Source: Lentisphaeria bacterium (lineage in GTDB: Bacteria > Verrucomicrobiota > Lentisphaeria > Victivallales > Victivallaceae). Taken from it: 64,000 nt of DNA. Position numbers and translations under genes: made by a program. Positions 37,256 through 46,607 of the stretch are shown here, piece after piece (position 1 is the first letter of the stretch; each line of letters begins with the position of its first letter). The notes below the pieces were generated by a model that did not search any database, was not told the DNA's origin, and worked only from the letters and a program-made list of their open reading frames with translations. The stretch spans positions 16,699-80,698 of the forward strand of contig JABLYX010000017.1 of assembly GCA_018265615.1 (NCBI GenBank), in the 5' to 3' direction.

Positions 37256-37975
37256 TCAGCGGGCGGGGTCCCATTGGTTGTAGGCGGCGGAAGACCAGAT
37301 GAACGGAGGCCGCGACATGGGCAGATCATAAGCCCCGGTGAAGCTGCGCGTGCTTCCGTCGCAGAAAGTCGCGTTGGCAGTGGTGCGCCCGTTGTGCAGA
37401 AACCACGGCTTGCCGTGATCGGAATTCAGGTACGAGAGCAGCGAGTTGCCGATGTCGCGCGAAACGGCGCGATTCTGTTCATCGTAGGAGTCGGCCAGCA
37501 TCAGCGTCTGAGAAGGTGTACGAACGGTCTTGCGGGGACGCTGCGAAGCAGAAGAGACATACACTCCGCCGAGATAGCGGCCGTTGTAACCGTATGAAGC
37601 ATAACGGTAGGGGCTGTCGCCGGCAGTGCTTTTCGTATCGGCGGCGCTCCAGGCGTCAATTTTTCCTTTGGTCCAGGCCGAGCCGTCCTGCACGTAGGCC
37701 GGACAGAGGAATTGCCCGGCATTCGCATAAGCGCCGTCGAGCAGCCGCCAGGTCCACCACTTTTCCTCCTGAGCGTTGTAGGCCTGAACGAATTCGTCGT
37801 AATCCCCCTGATAGAAAATAATGGCCGTTCCAAGCTGCTTGAGCTGGTTGGTGCAGCTGGTGGTCCTGGCGCGGTTGCGGGCTCCGTTGAGCGCGGGGAG
37901 CAGCATGGAGACGAGAATGGTGATGATCGCAATAACAACCAGCAATTCAATCAATGTAAATCGAAACTTTTTCAT
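37256..37975 (-). CDS. Pseudopilin-like protein (prepilin-type N-terminus)
   Basis: 239 aa. [20 protein letters not shown] has a very short leader; [19 protein letters not shown] follows. [20 protein letters not shown] is the H-x9-DG-like signature, close to the C-terminus. 82 bp upstream of the 1105-aa GH on the same strand, so first gene of that pair. An AraC gene is divergent. Confidence 0.87.
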   Translation of the reverse strand: MKKFRFTLIELLVVIAIITILVSMLLPALNGARNRARTTSCTNQLKQLGTAIIFYQGDYDEFVQAYNAQEEKWWTWRLLDGAYANAGQFLCPAYVQDGSAWTKGKIDAWSAADTKSTAGDSPYRYASYGYNGRYLGGVYVSSASQRPRKTVRTPSQTLMLADSYDEQNRAVSRDIGNSLLSYLNSDHGKPWFLHNGRTTANATFCDGSTRSFTGAYDLPMSRPPFIWSSAAYNQWDPAR

Positions 37976-38185
37976 AAAACATTCCTGTGATGTTAGGTTT
38001 TGTCGAGCCGCTTCTGCAGTCTTTACGTTTTCTGCCTGACTCCGTCTTCTGTTCTCTAAAAGAATGCCTGCTCCTCACTCTGAACAATGATTCCCGTTAC
38101 TTTCTGGCTGTGCAACTGGTTTTAACTATATTATACCACAGAAACCTTTCAAAAAAAACTCGGTTCGATTGGAATTTTTGTCCTT

Positions 38186-39073
38186 ATGATAGCACAAATT
38201 GATACTTTGGGGTTGGAGTTGAAGACAACCGGGGCTATCTTAATGGAAAATACCATTGAAAGCAGCGGAAGGTTTGCAAAAGTGGAACAGGATTCAACCA
38301 ATCATATCTTGCCGATTTTTTCACAGGCGTCCTTGTCGAAACGCGATGCCACGGTGGGCTTTCACACTCATCCGGGAATTGAGCTGATCTATTTCAGCGC
38401 GGGAAAAGCATCCGTTTTCATTGGAGCGCAGGAGTATTTCTGTCAGGCGGAAACATTATTTGTAATCCCCCCGGAATTATCCCACAATCAAATCTGCCGG
38501 GGGGAATCGACGAATTCTTTCATTGTTTTTTTAGCCTCCCAGGAGCTCTTTGATAGCAGTTTCCGGCAATTGGACGTAAGTGATGCCCCATGGATCGGGC
38601 GCCTCTTTTCGGAGGTTTGCCTGCTCAGCGAAGAAACTCATTACGGATTATGCAGCGGAGTATTGTTTTCGCTGCTCAGGGCGATTTCCGATTTTGAAAA
38701 GCAGAAACACAGACTGGCCGGGCTGCATCCCGCGCTTTGTCAGGCTGTCGACTATATTGAGGCACACTTTCAGCAGGCGGTCAGCATGGAGACATTGGCC
38801 GGAAGATGTGCGGTCAGCTACACGTATCTCCGAAAGCTTTTCAAGGTGCAATTCGGGCTGTCTCCCTCCCGGTATCTGCAGAATTACCGAATGGCCCATG
38901 CGAGGCGGCAATTATTGAATTCCAATCTGACGGTTGCCGAGGTGGGGAACGCGTGCGGATATATGGATGCCAACTATTTCTCCCGCCTGTTCCACAAAGT
39001 TCATCATTGTACGCCGGGGGAGTACAGGCAAGTTGTTTCCCAGCGTCCGGACGACAGTTTTATCCGGATGTAA
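38186..39073 (+). CDS. AraC-family transcriptional regulator
   Basis: 295 aa if begun at 38186; an ATG at 38243 (MENTIESSGRF) is an equally plausible start as neither has a good ribosome site. Cupin part: VGFHTHPGIELIYFSAGKAS and TLFVIPPELSHNQICRG. DNA-binding part: METLAGRCAVSYTYLRKLFKV and LTVAEVGNACGYMDANYFSRLF. Divergent from the pseudopilin/1105-aa GH operon (33856-37975), its likely target. Lower GC than the flanking enzymes. Confidence 0.9.
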   Translation: MIAQIDTLGLELKTTGAILMENTIESSGRFAKVEQDSTNHILPIFSQASLSKRDATVGFHTHPGIELIYFSAGKASVFIGAQEYFCQAETLFVIPPELSHNQICRGESTNSFIVFLASQELFDSSFRQLDVSDAPWIGRLFSEVCLLSEETHYGLCSGVLFSLLRAISDFEKQKHRLAGLHPALCQAVDYIEAHFQQAVSMETLAGRCAVSYTYLRKLFKVQFGLSPSRYLQNYRMAHARRQLLNSNLTVAEVGNACGYMDANYFSRLFHKVHHCTPGEYRQVVSQRPDDSFIRM

Positions 39074-39238
39074 AGCCGATTGCCCGCGGATGGCGGGAGA
39101 TGCGCTGCACAGGAAGCGTACTGCACTGTTTTCCGCCTGAAAATCGTCTTGCCGGCATTGACATTTCAGGGTTGATTGTGTACTTTGAACCCGTGCACGT
39201 GAATATTGCTTTTTCTGAAAACCGGGAGAACACGGAAG

Positions 39239-39556
39239 ATGAATCAGGCTGTTGAAATTTTTACCCGCGTACCGAAAACTCACAACTGCGCGCAGGCGGT
39301 TGCCGCCGGCTGCGGCCTCGAAGGGCTTGCCGAAGCGTTGAAGCCGATGGGGGGAGGGCGGGCTCCCGAAGGGCGCTGCGGAGCGCTTCAGGCGGTTCTC
39401 GCGGCGACTCCCGAAGCACGCCATGCGGAGCTCCGCCGGAGGTTCGCGGAGAAAGCCGGCTCCGAATTCTGCCGTGAACTCAAGGGGAACGGAGTCGCCT
39501 GCGAAGCCTGCGTAGAGGCGGGCGCGGTGATTCTGGAAGAGTCGATGCGGCAGTGA
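39239..39556 (+). CDS. C_GCAxxG_C_C-type redox-associated small protein
   Basis: 105 aa from the ATG at 39239. THNCAQAVAAGCGL, then GGGRAPEGRCGAL, FCRELKGNGVACEACVEAGA reproduce the spaced Cys pattern of the C_GCAxxG_C_C (PF09719) family, putative redox or metal proteins often beside electron-transfer genes. No signal peptide. It is 13 bp upstream of the beta-lactamase-like lipoprotein gene, so probably co-transcribed. Biological role not known. Confidence 0.7.
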   Translation: MNQAVEIFTRVPKTHNCAQAVAAGCGLEGLAEALKPMGGGRAPEGRCGALQAVLAATPEARHAELRRRFAEKAGSEFCRELKGNGVACEACVEAGAVILEESMRQ

Positions 39557-39569
39557 GGGGGGAGAGAAA

Positions 39570-40379
39570 ATGAAACGTATTCTGTCTGCTGCCGTCGCTC
39601 TTGTGCTTGCCGCGATCCCGGTGACCGGCTGCCGCTCCCGGGAGCTGGCGGAACTGGAGGGGGCGAGTGCGGTTCCCCCCGGATATGTCGCGGTGTTCGG
39701 CCGTTCCGCCGCCGGAAAAATTGCGGTCGCCGGCACGCCCGCGCTGGCGGAGCGGCGGTTCCCGCCGTGCTCGACCTTTAAAATCGTTTCGACGCTGATG
39801 GGGCTGGATTCCGGCGTGCTGGCCGGACTGGGGACGCGCCTCGGCTACGACGGCACGAAATACGAAATCGCGGCGTGGAACCGGGATGTCACATTGCTGG
39901 AAGCGTTCCGCGCCTCGTGCGTGCCCTACTACAAGAAGCTGACCGGAAAGCTCGACAGGGGCTATGTCCGGGAGACACTTGAGCGCCTCGGCTACGGAAA
40001 CTGCGACATCAGCGTATGGAACAGCAACGGGCACAATGTCTTCTGGATCGAGTCGAGCTTGCTGATTTCCCCGGTGGAGCAGCTTGGCGTGCTTGAGAGA
40101 ATCTTCTCCGGCGGTTCCGGTTTCAGGCCGGAGCATGTGGCGCTCCTCGAAGAGTGCATGGATTCCGGCCGCGCCGGGGCGTGGCGGGTCTGCGGGAAGA
40201 CCGGGACCGGGCGCAATCACAACACGAACCGCCTGGAGGCCTGGTTCGCCGGATTCGCGGAGGACGCGGCCGGCGGCCGGCTCTTTTTCGCCGCCCACGG
40301 AGCTGATCCGGACCGCGATGTCGGCAGCGGCGAAATGCGTGAATGGATCCGGAATCTGCTTGCCTCCCGGACTTTCTGA
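39570..40379 (+). CDS. Class D (OXA-type) beta-lactamase-like lipoprotein
   Basis: 269 aa, GGGGAGAG upstream. IPVTGC21 is a lipobox. S68-T-F-K71 (after PPC) matches the serine/lysine pair; S116-C-V118 is the second motif; Y142-G-N is the class D hallmark; K210-T-G-T-G is the third. The spacings 68 to 116 (48) and 68 to 142 (74) equal those of OXA numbering (70, 118, 144). At 269 aa it has the usual class D length. It would hydrolyse penicillin-type beta-lactams in the cell envelope, or could be a BlaR-sensor-like relative; activity is unproven. Confidence 0.85.
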   Translation: MKRILSAAVALVLAAIPVTGCRSRELAELEGASAVPPGYVAVFGRSAAGKIAVAGTPALAERRFPPCSTFKIVSTLMGLDSGVLAGLGTRLGYDGTKYEIAAWNRDVTLLEAFRASCVPYYKKLTGKLDRGYVRETLERLGYGNCDISVWNSNGHNVFWIESSLLISPVEQLGVLERIFSGGSGFRPEHVALLEECMDSGRAGAWRVCGKTGTGRNHNTNRLEAWFAGFAEDAAGGRLFFAAHGADPDRDVGSGEMREWIRNLLASRTF

Positions 40380-40455
40380 ATCTCCGCCTTTTCCGTTTCC
40401 TGCCTCGGAAGCGCGTCATCGCCGGAAAAAATACGGATTTTTTTCCGATGGCGTA

Positions 40456-40484
40456 TTGACAACGCGGCAAAAGTTTGGTATACT
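40456..40484 (+). promoter_or_regulatory. Consensus sigma-70 promoter of the LacI gene
   Basis: TTGACA (40456-40461), 17-base spacer, TATACT (40479-40484): a near-consensus promoter about 110 bases ahead of the regulator ATG. Confidence 0.75.
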
Positions 40485-40490
40485 TAAAGT

Positions 40491-40510
40491 GAAATACCTC
40501 GTGATATTTC
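40491..40510 (+). promoter_or_regulatory. LacI-type operator O1
   Basis: GAAATACCTCGTGATATTTC, an imperfect palindrome centred on CG and placed at the expected transcription start. In reverse complement it reads ATATCACGAGGTAT, matching O3 at 41645-41660 closely. Confidence 0.7.
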
Positions 40511-40563
40511 CCTGCCTGTGCTCAATCTGAACGGTTCTGAAAGGCAAAAGGCACGGATTATTC

Positions 40564-40577
40564 ATATCACGTGAAAT
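40564..40577 (+). promoter_or_regulatory. LacI-type operator O2
   Basis: ATATCACGTGAAAT, sharing the ATATCACGTG core with O3. It is 16 bases before the regulator ATG at 40593 and about 70 bases from O1, a spacing compatible with looping. Confidence 0.6.
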
Positions 40578-40592
40578 TAAAATGGCGGTGCG

Positions 40593-41624
40593 ATGATTTC
40601 GGGAAAGCGGAAAATCACAGTGAGAATGGTTGCGGAGGCCGCGGGCGTCTCCCGCACAGCCGTTTACGCCGTTCTGAACCGGGAGGCGAAGAACAACATC
40701 GGGCTGCGCCCCGATACCCGCAGGAAGATCGAGAAGACCATCGAGGAGCTCGGCTACATCCCGAACAATTCGGCCCGGACGCTGGTCTCCGGCCGCAGCA
40801 ATAACATCGGCATTCTGCTGAACACCTCCAACGTGATGTTCAGCCGCGTGATCGGCGACCTGTTGGCGGAAACCTGCGTCGAGCACGGCTACATGCCGCT
40901 GCTGGAATTCTATAATTTCAATCTGGAGCTCGAGCGCCGCAAGCTGGAAATGCTGTTTTCGCGGGGGATCGACGGGCTCTTCGCCATCACCGGCGGCGCA
41001 CAGAACCTCGATGTCTATGAGAGGTTTATCGGGTTTCACCTGCCGCTGGTCATGCTGGGGCACAACACGCCGGGCGGTCCGAACGTCTCCCGGGTGGGCG
41101 TCACCGAAGAGAAGATCGCCGCGACGCTGATCGATTTTCTGGTGTACAACAAGGTGAAAAGCGTCTCCTACCTGACCTTCTCGGAGATGGTCAGCAACCC
41201 GATCTCGATCCGCGAGCAATGCATCTTCCGGGGGCTGGAGGAGGCGGGCATCCGGCTGGCGAGCCGCCATGCGGTCTCCTGCCACCGGGGGACGGTTGCG
41301 GAGATGCGCAAACTTCTTGCTGCCCCGGAGCGGCCCGGCGCGCTCTGCTGCTTCACCGACGAGCTGGCCAATTCGGCCGTGACTGCGCTCATGGAGTGCG
41401 GCAGCGGCGTCGGCGAGCTGCCGGTGATCGGGATCGACGGGTTGGAGATGCCGTTCAACGCCCTTCCGCTCACCTCCGTCCGGAATCCGGTGGAGGATAT
41501 TGTCTTTTCCGGCTGGCAGCTCTTCGAAAATGCACTGCTGCACGGCAAGTATGCGGCGGTGGAGCTCTCCGCCCGCATGGTTTTGCGCGAAACGACCCCG
41601 GCATTTCGACTGCCGGATCGGTGA
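40593..41624 (+). CDS. LacI-family transcriptional regulator
   Basis: 343 aa. VRMVAEAAGVSRTAVYAVLNR is the helix-turn-helix, followed by TRRKIEKTIEELGYIPNNSA. The sensor domain has IGILLNTSNVMFSRVIGDLL, SRGIDGLFAITGGA, ALCCFTDELANSAVTAL and PVIGIDGLEMPFNALPLTSV. It directly precedes the rhamnogalacturonan-lyase-like gene; operators O1, O2 and O3 bracket it, so it probably represses itself and the PL11/pseudopilin/MFS genes downstream. Confidence 0.93.
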   Translation: MISGKRKITVRMVAEAAGVSRTAVYAVLNREAKNNIGLRPDTRRKIEKTIEELGYIPNNSARTLVSGRSNNIGILLNTSNVMFSRVIGDLLAETCVEHGYMPLLEFYNFNLELERRKLEMLFSRGIDGLFAITGGAQNLDVYERFIGFHLPLVMLGHNTPGGPNVSRVGVTEEKIAATLIDFLVYNKVKSVSYLTFSEMVSNPISIREQCIFRGLEEAGIRLASRHAVSCHRGTVAEMRKLLAAPERPGALCCFTDELANSAVTALMECGSGVGELPVIGIDGLEMPFNALPLTSVRNPVEDIVFSGWQLFENALLHGKYAAVELSARMVLRETTPAFRLPDR

Positions 41625-41644
41625 AGTTTTTCATATGGCAATTT

Positions 41645-41660
41645 AATATCACGTGGTATC
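41645..41660 (+). promoter_or_regulatory. LacI-type operator O3, before the PL11 gene
   Basis: AATATCACGTGGTATC lies 23 bases before the PL11 ATG. The core ATATCACG(T/A)GGTAT is shared with O1, and ATATCACGTG with O2. Confidence 0.7.
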
Positions 41661-41682
41661 ATCCCGAAAGGAGAGCTTGAAA

Positions 41683-44600
41683 ATGTGGAAAGCGATATGT
41701 CTGTGCTGTGCCGTCGCATCGACGCTGGCGGCGGCGGAAATGCGGCAGTTTGAGGCGGAAAATGTCGTGGTTGAGCGGGAGAAGCTGAACCGCGACAAAG
41801 TCTCCTCCACCGCCTGGGATGTCTGGACGACCGATCCCGCGGGTAAGCGTTGGTCGGAGGGGACGGTGCTTCGCATCGGCGGCCCGAAGAGCGACCGGAA
41901 GCCGGAGGATCCGGCGTCCGCGCTGCTGACGTTGCGGCTGCCGCTTGAAGACGGCGTCTACCGGATCTCCGCGGCCGGCGGGCGTACCTTCGGAATTTCG
42001 GCCGACGGCGGCCGGAGCTTTGCGCGGATCGACGCGCGTGGCGTGGTCGCCGACCGGGTCGAGGTGCGCGGCGGGGTGCTGGAGCTCAAGCTCGCAAACT
42101 GCTACGCCGAGGCGGATCCGGCCAATCACGGCCTGGTCTATGTCGACCGCATTACGGCGGAGCGGCTCGCGGACCTGCCGAAGTCGGTCGGGACGGTCGT
42201 TTTGAAGCCCGGCGCGGCACGCCGTCTCGAAGCGGAGGAGTTCGTTGTGGAGCAGGAGAAGCTGACCCGGAACAAAATCTCCTCTTCCGTCTGGGATGTC
42301 TGGAACGAGGACCGCAAGGGCGCCTGGTCCGGGGATCAGGTGCTGCGCATCGCGGGCCCCCGGGCCGACCGGGAGCCGGGTGATCCGGCTTCGGCTGTGC
42401 TCACGCTCCGCATTCCCGTGGAGAACGGCAGTTACCGGATTTCGGCCAACGGCGGCCGCTCGTTCGCGGTCTCCATCGACGGCAGGACATTCCGGCGCAT
42501 CTCCGGGCACGGTGTCGTGGCGGAGCGCTTCGACGTGAAGAACGGCAGCCTTGAGCTGAAGGTCGCGAACTGCTGCGCCGAGAAGGATCCGGCGAAGTAC
42601 GGCGCGGTCTACCTCGACTGCATCACGCTGGAGCGGCTGGGCGGAACGGCCGCTCCCGTGGAAACACCGAAGCCGCCGCCGCCAGTCAAATATCCCGATC
42701 CCGGCGTCAGCTGGCTGAAGAACGATGGAAGCAGCCGGAAGTTCGAGGCGGAGGATTGCGTCGTGAACCGTGAGCTACTGACTGTCGATGTTCCGCAGAA
42801 GGGCAGATGGGAGCTCTGGTCGAAGGATGAGAATGCCTCCCGCTGGTCGGGCCGCAAAGTACTGCGCACTTTTGCGGTCGAGGAGGACCGTTCACCGGAT
42901 GCTCCCGAATCGGCAATGCTGAAGTTCCGGATTCCGGTGGAGAAAGGGGAAAAATACACCGTCTACTGTCAGGGTGGGCGCTCCTACGGCGTGTCGCGCG
43001 ACGGAAAACAATTCCGGAAAGTCGTCGAAAACGGCGTATTGTTCGAAAAGGTCTCCTCCGATACGGGTTATTTGGAATTTTATATCGCCAACTGCTTCCG
43101 GCACGACCTTGGCCCCGGCAGCGTTTACCTGGACCACTTTCAGGTGACCAGATGCCGTGAACTGCCGGCACTCCCCAGAGTGGAAGGATGGGCGGAGGAA
43201 CGGGTCAGGGAGAACCTCAATCGCGGCGTTGTGGCGATTCCGGCGGAAGAGGAAAAGGCGTATATCTCCTGGCGGCTGCTCAAAGAGGATCCGGCCGATA
43301 TCGGATTCGATGTGTTCCGTATCCGCGGCGGCAGGGAAGTTAAGCTCAATCAGGCTCCGGTTGTGCAGACCTGCGACTTTATTGCCGCCGGAGCGAAAGA
43401 GGGGGACCGCTATGCGGTGCGCCCGGCCGATGGATTTACGGGCAAGGCGGGCGAAAGCGCGCTTCTGAAAGAGAATTATATCAGCTTCAAACTCCCCGAC
43501 CCGAAGATGAGCGTCATGCGGGCCGGCATCGGCGACCTTAACGGCGATGGAACCTACGACTGCATTTTCAAGACTCCGGACGCCAATATCGACCCGTGGG
43601 AAGCCTACTGGTATCCCACGCCGGAACCCTACAAACTCGAAGCCTATCTGGCTGACGGCACCCACCTCTGGACCAGAAGCTGCGGCTGGGCGATCGAGCG
43701 CGGCGTCTGGTACTCCCCCTTCATCGTCTATGACTTCAACGGCGACGGCAGGGCGGAAGTCGCGCTGAAAATGGGCGAGGGCGATCCGCGCGACAAGGAC
43801 GGCCGCGTTTTTACCGGCCCTGAATACCTGGTGATCCTCGACGGAATGACCGGCGAAGAGATCGCCCGTGCTCCCTGGCCCTCGCGCGACGGATTCGAAA
43901 ACTACAATCATGTGAACCGCAATCAGCTCGCCATGGCTTATCTCGACGGGAAGACTCCGTGCGTCGTCGCGCTCCGCGGCACCTATGGAATGATGAAGGC
44001 GGAAGCGTGGCAGCTTAAGGACGGAAAGCTCGAAAACGTCTGGAAATTCGATAATGAAGGACTCGACGCCAAATATCGCGGTCAGGGCTGCCATGCCACC
44101 ATCGTCGCCGATCTCGACGGCGACGGCCGGGATGAGATCCTGCTCGGCAATATGGCGCTCGATGACAACGGGGAAATCCTCTGGTCAACCGGAAGGGGAC
44201 ACAACGACCGCATGTACCTCTCCGACATCATGCCGGAGAATCCGGGGCTGGAGATCGCTTACGGCAATGAGACGCCGGGCATGAAAGACGGACTCTGCCT
44301 CGTCGATGCAAAGACGGGGAAAGTTCTCTGGGGGATCAATGAGCAGACCTGGGACGTCAACAACGCCTATGCCATCGATCTGGATCCGACGATTCCGGGA
44401 ATCGAAGTGATGGGACACGATTTCGCGGGACGCGGCCCCTCGAAGGAGCGCCGCTGGCTCTTCTCCGGTTCCGGCAAGCTGCTCAAACGCGGCGCGGAGG
44501 CGGGAGTGATGCGTTACGGCATTTACTGGGACGCCGATCTGGAGAAAGAGGAATGCTCCGGCCTGATCCGCGATTTCAACGGCGGCCCCGTCGGCGGCAT

Positions 44601-45549
44601 ATTCGCGGGAAACCTGATTGCCACCGCCGATCTCTTCGGCGACTGGCGGGAAGAGGTGATCGTTTCGATGCCGGGGGAAGTCCGGATCTATACGACCGCG
44701 ATTCCGGCGATGGACCGCCGCCCGGCGCTGATGCAGGAACCCTCCTACCGCACCGCAGTTCTGAACAATTCACAGGGTTATACACAGGAGCCCTGTCTGC
44801 CCTACCTGCCGACGCGGGAGTCGGACAACTTCAGCCTGATTTCCCGGACCGGGAACGATTCCTGCCTCCAGGTTACGGTCAGTGCCTCGCGCCACGGCGC
44901 ATTGGCCGGCAAAGTCAGGCTCTCCGCTCCGGCCGGAGTCACGCTTGAGCCTGCCGAATGGGATGTGAGCCTGAAGGCGGGCGAGGTTTCCGTTACCCGG
45001 GTCAGGGTGTCGGGAGAGGTGAAAAACGGCCTTCCGGTTCGCGGGGAACTCATCGAGCGGGGCGGGAAGAAACGCATTCTCCGCGGGCAGGTTCCGCTGT
45101 ACAGGGAGAAGGTGCGCGCCATCGTTCCCGGTACGGTCACGGTTCCGGCTCCGGAATTTTCCTCCGAAAAAGGCGGCAGCGTAAAAATCGAGATGGGCCG
45201 GCCGCTCGCCAAGGACGGCTGTATGCTCGGCTGGGACGACAAGGGCCACACGGTAAGTTGGAATTTCCGGGTTCCGTCGGCGGGCAGATACCGCCTGGCC
45301 ATGCTGCGCGCCAGTGCGCGTCTGGCGGAACGGAGGCTGACGGTGGCGGGGAAGGATTGCGGAACCTTCCTCCTTTCGCCGACCGGAGGTTTCGGGAATT
45401 CACCGGAGGAGTGGGTGCTGGAGGGCTTTGAACGCGGAGGAAAAGAGCTGGTTTTCGATCTCCCGGCGGGGGAGGTCACGGTTTCCATGGAAAACACCAA
45501 CGCCGGTTCCATGAATCTCGCTTATCTCTATCTCGAACCGGTCAAATAG
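41683..45549 (+). CDS. PL11 rhamnogalacturonan-lyase-like enzyme with three N-terminal repeats
   Basis: 1288 aa from the ATG at 41683 (AAAGGAGAG site; MWKAICLCCAVASTLAAA signal peptide). Residues about 20-500 are three tandem ~150-residue modules, each beginning FEAE(N/E/D)xVVxxE and containing RISAxGGRxFxxSxDG and LExKxANCxAExDP, resembling carbohydrate-binding jelly rolls. The catalytic eight-bladed propeller follows (GDLNGDGTYDCIFKT, YDFNGDGRAEVALKMGEGD, ADLDGDGRDEILLGNMALD, TADLFGDWREEVIVSMPGE), with the repeated Asp-rich Ca-binding loops of YesW/PL11 enzymes. A C-terminal beta region is extra. Cleaves rhamnogalacturonan I by beta-elimination (family knowledge). Confidence 0.9.
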   Translation: MWKAICLCCAVASTLAAAEMRQFEAENVVVEREKLNRDKVSSTAWDVWTTDPAGKRWSEGTVLRIGGPKSDRKPEDPASALLTLRLPLEDGVYRISAAGGRTFGISADGGRSFARIDARGVVADRVEVRGGVLELKLANCYAEADPANHGLVYVDRITAERLADLPKSVGTVVLKPGAARRLEAEEFVVEQEKLTRNKISSSVWDVWNEDRKGAWSGDQVLRIAGPRADREPGDPASAVLTLRIPVENGSYRISANGGRSFAVSIDGRTFRRISGHGVVAERFDVKNGSLELKVANCCAEKDPAKYGAVYLDCITLERLGGTAAPVETPKPPPPVKYPDPGVSWLKNDGSSRKFEAEDCVVNRELLTVDVPQKGRWELWSKDENASRWSGRKVLRTFAVEEDRSPDAPESAMLKFRIPVEKGEKYTVYCQGGRSYGVSRDGKQFRKVVENGVLFEKVSSDTGYLEFYIANCFRHDLGPGSVYLDHFQVTRCRELPALPRVEGWAEERVRENLNRGVVAIPAEEEKAYISWRLLKEDPADIGFDVFRIRGGREVKLNQAPVVQTCDFIAAGAKEGDRYAVRPADGFTGKAGESALLKENYISFKLPDPKMSVMRAGIGDLNGDGTYDCIFKTPDANIDPWEAYWYPTPEPYKLEAYLADGTHLWTRSCGWAIERGVWYSPFIVYDFNGDGRAEVALKMGEGDPRDKDGRVFTGPEYLVILDGMTGEEIARAPWPSRDGFENYNHVNRNQLAMAYLDGKTPCVVALRGTYGMMKAEAWQLKDGKLENVWKFDNEGLDAKYRGQGCHATIVADLDGDGRDEILLGNMALDDNGEILWSTGRGHNDRMYLSDIMPENPGLEIAYGNETPGMKDGLCLVDAKTGKVLWGINEQTWDVNNAYAIDLDPTIPGIEVMGHDFAGRGPSKERRWLFSGSGKLLKRGAEAGVMRYGIYWDADLEKEECSGLIRDFNGGPVGGIFAGNLIATADLFGDWREEVIVSMPGEVRIYTTAIPAMDRRPALMQEPSYRTAVLNNSQGYTQEPCLPYLPTRESDNFSLISRTGNDSCLQVTVSASRHGALAGKVRLSAPAGVTLEPAEWDVSLKAGEVSVTRVRVSGEVKNGLPVRGELIERGGKKRILRGQVPLYREKVRAIVPGTVTVPAPEFSSEKGGSVKIEMGRPLAKDGCMLGWDDKGHTVSWNFRVPSAGRYRLAMLRASARLAERRLTVAGKDCGTFLLSPTGGFGNSPEEWVLEGFERGGKELVFDLPAGEVTVSMENTNAGSMNLAYLYLEPVK

Positions 45550-45832
45550 GAGAGGAGATGGAGTGCCATTTCACATAACAGGCGGTATATGATGCGGTAT
45601 GAACGTGCATTCAACCGCACCCGCATAAAGTTCCCGTGTTTCTATCGCGAACGGGGCGGGAATAACCCACGGGCCCGCGCTTGCCGCATGAGTGAAAGAA
45701 ACGGGGTGGCGGAGAAAATGTATTCCCCCCGTGAATCCCGCGACATGTATCATACGAATCATGTAGAAAAGGCAGAATGGACAATTTAACCGCCAGAGGC
45801 CGGAAACCATGTTCAACAAAAGGAGTTACATT

Positions 45833-46582
45833 ATGCCAGGACAGAATTGTAAACATCATATGCCGCTTGTTATGCATCGGCATTTTACTTTGATCGAGCT
45901 CCTGGTCGTGATTGCGATCATCACGATTCTCGCCGCGATGCTGCTACCCGCGCTGAACCAGGCGCGGGACAGGGCCAGGACCAGCACCTGCGTCAACAAC
46001 CAGAAGCAGGTCGGTCTCGCCCTGGGCATGTACGCGGGTGATTTCAGGCTCTACCCCTCCGCGCGCTACAATGCCGCCGACACCGGCGTCCGCACAAGCG
46101 AGGGATACTGGGGATATCTGATCTGCCATAACGGCTACCTTCCGGAGCCGGTCCGGAAACGGAGGACGATGATCATGTGCGAATCCTACCAGCCCGACGG
46201 CTTCGATGGCTATCACCAGACCTACGGGCTCTGGGATGCGACCGCCTATTACCAGCTCGGGGCGCAGGATCTCACTTCCGACGGCGCGAACAGCGTCTTT
46301 CTCGATCCCGCGCGCCTTGCGTCGAACCGGATCCTCCTGGCGGACAGCACCCGGACCGGGTATGATGCGAGCAGCCTGCAGAGCTCGTCGCTCGCCGGCC
46401 GCGACACCCCGAACACCGGGAGCTGGGGCATGATGGGGACGATCGCCTCGCAGCGCAACATCCATATGCGCCACAACGGCAACAGCCGGGCCGTCGTCGC
46501 ATACAATGACGGCAGCGCTAAAATGGTCTCCATCGGGGATATCGCCAAGACCGGCATGTACAATTACGTGATCCGCGATTAG
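45833..46582 (+). CDS. Pseudopilin-like protein (prepilin-type N-terminus)
   Basis: 249 aa from the ATG at 45833 with AAAGGAG upstream. The leader is unusually long ([17 protein letters not shown]) before [36 protein letters not shown] and, near the end, [20 protein letters not shown] (degenerate H-x9-DG) fit the family. Between the PL11 and MFS genes on the same strand. The 283 bp before it carry no convincing gene. Confidence 0.85.
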   Translation: MPGQNCKHHMPLVMHRHFTLIELLVVIAIITILAAMLLPALNQARDRARTSTCVNNQKQVGLALGMYAGDFRLYPSARYNAADTGVRTSEGYWGYLICHNGYLPEPVRKRRTMIMCESYQPDGFDGYHQTYGLWDATAYYQLGAQDLTSDGANSVFLDPARLASNRILLADSTRTGYDASSLQSSSLAGRDTPNTGSWGMMGTIASQRNIHMRHNGNSRAVVAYNDGSAKMVSIGDIAKTGMYNYVIRD

Positions 46583-46607
46583 CGGATTTTTCCGGAGAAT
46601 GCTGAAG

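Noticed and set aside
45589..45789. 66-aa ORF between PL11 and pseudopilin genes
   Set aside because: No ribosome site, unusual composition, no domain; treated as intergenic sequence.
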